Shown: in pieces, positions 58,320-64,000 of the stretch
How the letters are laid out: the number at the start of each line of letters is the position of its first letter
How positions within the stretch are numbered: position 1 is the stretch's first letter
Origin: Chaetoderma sp. LZ-2023a
Lineage: Eukaryota; Mollusca; Caudofoveata; Chaetodermatida; Chaetodermatidae
Assembly (NCBI GenBank): GCA_034401795.1
Contig: CM067374.1
Span: 94,580,398-94,644,397, forward strand
Length of the DNA: 64,000 bases
Direction: 5' to 3'
Translations under genes and position numbers: made by a program
Notes under the pieces: generated by a model
Told to the model about the DNA's origin: nothing
What the model saw: the letters and a program-made list of their open reading frames with translations, nothing else
Databases searched by the model: none

Positions 58320-58937
58320 AAGATCCATTTCTATCTATGCTCCGCCCGCTAAGCTCCGCCCACTTTGTACGTCATTTCAAACTTGAATTCCCAGAATCTA
58401 AGCTGTGATGATTCAGATTGCATCCATGCACAGCATAGGTCATAATTGTAGTTTCATTGAAATCTGATAAACCATTGTTGAACAAAAATACAATTTAAGA
58501 ACATTAACGTAAAAGAACATGAATAATAAGTCCAAAAAAGAGAACACATAGAAAAAATGAATGAATATACTGATTGCATGCGTCTAAGGCATACAGACAT
58601 CTGTACAATTTTATTGAGATTCGATGGGCCATTGTTGGGAAAGAAACATTTCAGAAACCTTTTGCCAAATGTACCAATACAGACGCCGACGCCGACACCG
58701 CCGCCGTCGCCGCATCCGACGACAACGACGACGGCGACGACAACGACGACAACGTAAATAGCGATCCCGATGTCTCGCTTTCTGCTACGCAACGGAAACA
58801 AAATCAATGCTATTGGCCAAGAGCAGATGATGAAGGCATAAATACACAGCTATGGCATAATAAAGACACTATATTACACTCTCGGATTCACTACATATGT
58901 ATGACGTTAGACTTAACAATCCTACTGGCTGCCAATG
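58320..58937. repeat. Family A fragment, triplet microsatellite and backbone
   Basis: GC-box-side fragment at 58,320-58,415; GAC/GCC triplets at about 58,680-58,757. Counterpart of 34,663-35,197. No gene seen. Confidence 0.65.
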
Positions 58938-59265
58938 GATAGATCCGTTCTGTCTCTCAAGTATGTGACGTCATAATCAATTGTGTCACAAATAGGCTGA
59001 CGTCACAATCAAAATGCGTAACGAATGACGTAGCTTGGTCGTCATAAATAATCCGTTAAATGTAAGAATTGCATATTTTTACTTTTTAGTAAACATTCCG
59101 TTGGATATTTGCCATAGGCAGCAACAACACCAAGTCAAATTAGGTTCTAAATATTCAACAGGTTACTTAGGATCCTTACTTATATAAATAGATCATGATA
59201 CGAGCAGAACATGATCGGAGGTTAGCTAGAAACGTGCGAGGTTAGCTAGAAACGTGCGGGGCGTA
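58938..59265 (+). mobile_element. Family A MITE, core partly deleted
   Basis: GGATAGATCCGTTCTG start; TGACGTCA near 58,966 and 58,999; the GC-box side ends with a tandem GGTTAGCTAGAAACGTGCG. Paralogues at 2,008 and 35,198. Confidence 0.7.

Positions 59266-59359
<94 letters not shown>
59266..59359. repeat. (AT)n microsatellite, about 94 bp
   Basis: Uninterrupted alternating TA starting at the GC-box end of a family A element; absent from units 1 and 2. Confidence 0.97.
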
Positions 59360-59363
<4 letters not shown>

Positions 59364-59592
59364 TATAGCTCTATAGTATGACTGCCTGCAACAACATGTA
59401 TAAATTTGAAAAATTAAGCCAAATTCAACAACATACTACTACTCTGAAAAATAAAGCCGAATTTAGCAACATACTACATATAAGATACACGTTTTATTAC
59501 TCCCAGATAGTTATCCATGATATGGGGTACTACATTACCATTTCGTCCATCAATCGCTCTATCCCTCTCTCCATTCATCTATCCACCCACCC

Positions 59593-59601
59593 ACACACAC
59601 A

Positions 59602-59673
<72 letters not shown>

Positions 59674-59690
59674 CACGCGCACATACACAC

Positions 59691-59729
<39 letters not shown>

Positions 59730-59818
59730 AACCAACCAACCAACCAACCAACCAACCAACCAACCAACCAGCCAACCAGCCAACCAGCCAGCCAGCCAGC
59801 CAGCCAACCAACCAACCA
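59593..59818. repeat. Compound microsatellite: ACGC, AC and CCAA/CCAG
   Basis: (ACGC)n at about 59,601-59,672, (AC)n to 59,728, (CCAA)n then CCAG-interspersed repeats to about 59,818. It occupies the position of the CATC repeat of units 1 and 2. Threonine/histidine and valine/cysteine reading frames across it are repeat translations. Confidence 0.97.
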
Positions 59819-59837
59819 CTACCACCGTAATCATCAT

Positions 59838-60870
59838 CATTGTTACTGTTCTGTACATTACTTAATGTTATTAACAATCTTCGGGGAACCAACTCGGAGA
59901 ACTTGTAATAATTTGGCCGATGATAGAAGTATTAAATAGGTACGAGTTTTCTCCTGTTGTTTCGGACGTTGTCACATTTGGGAATGGAGTGATATTCGTC
60001 ACCAATACCATTCTGTGTACATATGCTAGCTCATGGATTCTATCTCCTCTGCCAGTTACCGTCCCCTTGCCAGGGAAGCAATGCAACATGGGAAAAAGGT
60101 GTATAATAATGGCATTATTTATCCTATAGTGTCCCACATTGTTGCCATAGAACACTGCTTCTGCGTATGTGTTCACGATTTAGGATAACATGTTGATTTT
60201 CTCTTCCCTTGAGCTAACGGCGTTTAAGCGAAAATCAGCACATAATTATAGATCTGAAAAAATGTGTGAAATTATACATATTTATTTCATGTAAACACGA
60301 ACAAATCAATACGTTCCTTTATTTCCAATCTATTATACAAACACATCAAATCGTTAAACACCAGGTAACATAGGCTATAGAATTATCTGGCCACGGCAAT
60401 CGGAAAACACCTGTTAGCAAACAATCATTATTCCGACATGCAGTTCAGAACGATGGAAATGATCTTCAAATAACTCAATAGTCCGTATCCGAATACGGGA
60501 AGAAATGAAAGAAACTATATATTAAATAGATAGATAGATAGATAGAATCAAATCTGTTTATAGCGGACCCTGAGTGGAGCAGAAAACTAGTGACTGAATA
60601 CAGATGGTTGCTGAATACAATTCAATTGTTATGGTGAAATAAGCTATTGTAATCAAATGATAGAGGGGCCTTAAGACCAGGCCATGTGTATTTTAAACAT
60701 CTTAAGAATTAGCAACCGTTACCTCCATAAACAAATATCCGTTAGAGACAGGTTAGAATTTCGATTTATTCTTACACAGGTCTATAAAAGGAAACGTGGT
60801 TATTTTTGTTCTATAGAAAGTATTATCATTTCCGGTGGAAGATTGGGTTTCTTGATAGATTATTGATGAT
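59838..60870. other. Unit backbone with an empty family A site, no gene seen
   Basis: Collinear with 2,690-3,459 and 3,861-4,190. The AT at 60,620-60,621 is the unoccupied target of the element at 3,462. Short (GATA)n at 60,526-60,545. Confidence 0.7.
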
Positions 60871-61032
60871 GTAAGGAATATTCTGTTGAATATGTTGACA
60901 ACAATTTGACTGGGAGTTGTTGCTGCATATGTCAGCAACAGCATTGATTCAAATTATTAAAAAAATATTCCGCAGTCTTGTTGTAAAGTTCTCTTGAAAT
61001 TGAGATACTGGGATTTCAATGATTAATGGATT
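60871..61032 (+). mobile_element. Family A core, target of the second LINE
   Basis: Core arms near 60,883-60,915 and 60,935-60,970, then the start of the GC-box side (TTGAAATTGAGATACTGG). The LINE at 61,033 interrupts it. Paralogue of 4,195-4,335. Confidence 0.65.
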
Positions 61033-62654
61033 GGTTTAAACGTGATTTATTTTGTTCAGATGGAAGCACGATAAGACTTAGTCTTATGCCCGTGTCTCCC
61101 ATACACATACAGATTATTAAAAACTTTTTTACAACAAAATGGCGGCAAATTATAATAGTTTAATTAATTGTAGTCTATTGGTGTGTATAAGTGTGTGGAT
61201 GTTGAGTGTGAGGTGGGGTAGAGTAGGAAGAAAGACAGAGATAGTGAGAGAGAGGGGGAAAGGGGTGGGGGGAGAGGGTGAGAGATAGAGAGAGCGAGGA
61301 ATAAGATCAAATGGAAGAATAGCAGAGGCGAACTCTAGGTGCTGCCTTCGCCCCGACCTGTACGTGTTGGGCTGCTGTCCATTTACCCCTTAAACTATAA
61401 GTTCGCGAACGGTAAGCTACTGAAAGTGGTTGGTGCTAATTATGTATTGACATACCGTATTACAGATCAGTTTGTTCATTTCCAAGTTGGCAGTGTAAGT
61501 CCCGTATAGAAGCTGGTTGACCGTAAGATTAGCAAGAGAAATATCGTTCAAGGCAAGCTGATTTTGGAAAACGACTCTTTGCTCGTTAAAAAGGGCACAA
61601 TGTAAGAGGTATTGGCTTGTAGATTCATCATTGTGCCCACAAGAACAACTGGCAGATTCCGACAGAAAGTTGTCAAATAGATGTCGGTTTAAAGAACTAC
61701 AACCATTTCGGAGCCTGCATAGCATTATGTTGGCAAACCTCGGGCCTACGTAATACCACTCAGGGTGTTGTCGTATGGGTGACATCGCCTTGAGTTTGCT
61801 TTTAAATTCTAGAAGAGTGGCAGAATCTCTCACCGGCACAGGAAGCATATTCCAGGCGCGGATGGTTGCTGGGAAAAAGGATCCATAGAAGAGCTCAGTA
61901 CGGCAGCGGAATGGAGTGAAGAAATTTGGATGACGGATATTGTAAGGATTTCGTGCTTGGGATAGTGTGGGAAGATGGTTGACCAGAACCTCACAGGTCA
62001 TCCCGTTAATAATTTTAAATAGCATAGATAATCTATGAAATTCACGTCTGCTTGACAAGGTTTCGATGCCTATTTCTAAGTACAGGTCTTCAGTGCTCGC
62101 ACTACGTGTCATTCCACATCTTTTTGGATATCCTTTAGCCGAATTACAAGATATTGTGGAATATTATCCCACACAACATCTGCATATTCTAAAGATGGTC
62201 TAATAAATGTTTTGTACATGATCTCGAGACATTTACGGTCTAGAATATATTTTTGACCTTTAAGTAAGGAGAGTTTGTGTTTTGCGTTTGCTATGAGATT
62301 ACTCACATGGTTAAGCCAATTCCCTTTGTTATTAAAGGTAATGCCGAGGTGCTTATGATCAGTTGACGGTAGAATTTCAGAATCTTTGAAGTTGATTGAA
62401 AAGGATGTGGGCTAGTTGCGCAGGCAAAAAAATAGAGATGTAGTTTTCGAGGCATTAAACTCGACGAGCCACATGTTTGCCCAATGCGTCATGGTCAGTA
62501 GATCGTAATCGAGTGTGGCAGTGTGTTCTTTTATATCATCTGACATTACATATAGGCACGTGTCATCAGCAAAAGTCTAATATTGTGAATTATATCGCTG
62601 AGCATGTCATTAATAAAAACTAAGAATAACAAAGGACCAAGCACAGAGCCTTGG
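61033..62654 (-). mobile_element. Truncated CR1/L2-like LINE, 29-bp TSD
   Basis: Flanked by a 29-bp direct repeat (61,004-61,032 and 62,655-62,683), which starts GATACTGGGATTTC and ends AATGATTAATGGATT. On the minus strand the element begins inside the reverse transcriptase and ends after a 3' UTR of about 380 nt. The UTR contains a CT-rich stretch (61,215-61,300 on the plus strand is GA-rich) and an AATAAA near its end. Confidence 0.8.
61417..62654 (-). pseudogene. Reverse transcriptase C-terminal remnant of the CR1/L2-like LINE
   Basis: Minus-strand frames give SQGSVLGPLLFLVFIND and, after a frame change, ADDTCLYV (the catalytic ADD box). A thumb region follows with RPSLEYADVVWDN, then another frameshift near 62,112 and a 231-codon frame with CRTELFYGSFFPATIRAWN, CRLRNGCSSLNRHLF and a CSCGHNDESTSQYLLHC zinc-like motif. 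The SFFP-W-N-LP stretch is typical of CR1/L2-group C-termini. Multiple lesions; inactive. Confidence 0.8.
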
Positions 62655-62683
62655 GATACTGGGATTTCAATGATTAATGGATT

Positions 62684-64000
62684 AAATATTATTTATCTGA
62701 GAATGTCAAATGTAGGAGGACAGATGGACAATATTGCTAGATCTCCAGGCCTGATAGATAGGGCATATGAAACAAATAAACGTCAGACATTTACACCTGT
62801 AACATTGAACGAATGCTTTTTATTGGTATAAAATTTTCCTTTACACTTTTACGATTATTCACGGGAGCCAGCATCATGATGAGCATAATGAAAATGTGTT
62901 ATAGGCCCAAACCATTGTACAAAATGTACTTTCATAAATAAGACAACTCATTTCTCGTCAATAAAATCACAATTTGCATAGCACTTACTATTTAAAACAA
63001 TCACGAAAATATGAAAATTATTATGCCTATATATTGGTTGAGCTTAACACCTTCAACGATTGGAAGAGAAAAGTTCATCAGGCAAGCAAATTAAAATACT
63101 TTAAACTTTTCACCTCTTTCAAGATACACTATTTACAACTAAGCTCCTTCCCACTGCTGTATTTTATTGAAAATAATTGAAATGAAGCTTTTTTGAGTAA
63201 TTTTCTTATTACTCAGAACTGATATAAAATATTTAACAATACTGATCTTTAATCAAAAGATTTGCCACTTAATTGACTTGAAATTACCACTAGTATTCGT
63301 TCGGATAGGATATTTGTTCAATATATGTCAAATATACCATATTTTTTGTGTGGGCACGCCTGAGTAAGCCGGGACTTTAATGTGGTGCTAAGATAACGAA
63401 TACGTCCATCATACTCTTTACACATTTACACATGTGTTGATATTTCCCCGCCTAAATTGGAAACAGAGAGCAAATTATGTTCATGAGTTGGAATTGAGTT
63501 ATGGGGGTAAACTTGCTGCAAATATCTCTTGATCTAAACATATTTTACGCGTATGATATGATTTTATAAATATATTGTGATAACATATGCAGAGAGTAAA
63601 TTGGTGTAATGTCAGCAATCATCTTTCTGTGATAGATTCTGATGCATGTATCAACAGTGGATTCTTTTATAATCGTGCGCTAGTAATCTCTCGTAAATTA
63701 TTTAATAACATTATTTAACCAATTACGACCAAAATTGATGTTCGTTTTGTTATACACTGCTTTGGACAATATAGTTCCTATATGCTTCAATAACTTGGAT
63801 ATATGTCAACCTGGTAGATTTACCGATCGCCTTTTGATTTGACACAGTTGAGCAATTAAATTAGTTTAGAACGATCACTTATCACAATCTTGGTTTTCGA
63901 TGCATTCACAAATGGACAGTTGCATACAGGTTTTCAACATATTGAGTTTGATTTTCAACAGATAATTACTTGAAATTTAAAACAGCATTAAGCTTTTGGA
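62684..64000. other. Unit backbone to the window end, no gene seen
   Basis: 63,177-63,770 matches 35,883-36,540 and 63,780-64,000 matches 5,384-5,650. 62,684-63,176 has no counterpart in the window and nothing recognised. Confidence 0.55.

Larger units (their letters stand above)
56308..64000 (+). repeat. Macro-tandem unit 3 (partial, runs off window)
   Basis: Third direct copy. 56,309-58,470 follows unit 2 closely; 59,838-61,032 follows unit 1 positions 2,690-4,330; 63,177-63,770 follows unit 2 positions 35,883-36,540; and 63,780-64,000 follows unit 1 positions 5,384-5,650. A CR1/L2-like LINE fragment (61,033-62,654) and a new inverted duplication (56,650-56,810) are specific to this unit. 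Confidence 0.8.

Noticed and set aside
59378-59939. ORFs of 99-150 codons with threonine/histidine or valine/cysteine runs
   Set aside because: They cross the ACGC/AC/CCAA compound microsatellite and have no counterpart in the other units.

Overview
The window looks like gene-poor, repeat-dominated nuclear DNA of an animal, most likely a marine invertebrate. I base this on non-LTR retrotransposons, many short inverted-repeat DNA transposons, microsatellites, an A+T-rich composition and the absence of any compact gene arrangement. The lineage is not pinned down. I see no intact protein-coding host gene, no rRNA and no convincing tRNA. The only sequences with recognisable protein homology are retrotransposon fragments.

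Large-scale layout: the window is three consecutive diverged copies of one macro-unit in direct orientation. Unit 1 is about 1-32,735, unit 2 about 32,736-56,307, and unit 3 from about 56,308 to beyond the end. Matching stretches stay collinear (for example 1-1,165 = 32,737-33,890 = 56,309-57,555; 9,963-11,740 = 38,865-40,700; 12,290-16,740 = 42,110-46,260; 29,720-32,705 = 49,440-51,644 plus 55,622-56,277). Stripped of its satellite array, unit 1 is about 23 kb. Stripped of its LINE, unit 2 is about 20 kb.

Each unit is packed with one family of fold-back miniature transposon (called family A here, about 360-400 bp when complete). One end carries clustered TGACGTCA (CRE/ATF) sites. The middle is a 40-45 bp-arm palindrome with GTTGAATATTTTGAAACTAA arms. 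The other end carries GGGCGGGG (GC-box) and TAGCTAGAAATGG repeats. Terminal inverted repeats resemble GGACCTTTCCAGTTT. Comparing occupied with empty paralogous sites (3,462-3,858 vs 60,620; 38,320-38,684 vs 8,509) gives gap-free reconstruction with a 2-bp AT target duplication. So the family has moved since the units were duplicated.

Unit 1 also holds a 9.3-kb satellite (18,336-27,592, about 260 monomers of 35 bp, with higher-order repeats up to 1.84 kb). Its monomer matches an internal segment of family A, so the satellite appears to have grown out of the transposon. Unit 2 lacks the satellite. In its place is a single family A element whose left half and flank match the copy left of the satellite, and whose right half and flank match the copy to its right, as expected for element-element recombination.

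Younger insertions decorate individual units: a 3,965-bp LINE with endonuclease, reverse transcriptase and RNase H (51,645-55,609, 12-bp target duplication, empty site in unit 1); a 1.6-kb truncated CR1/L2-like LINE (61,033-62,654, 29-bp target duplication); a TTAA-flanked non-autonomous DNA transposon (47,650-49,420); a second fold-back family (B); and several microsatellites that differ between units at the same position. A TATA/CCAAT promoter-like segment at 16,268-16,431 is the best non-transposon regulatory candidate.
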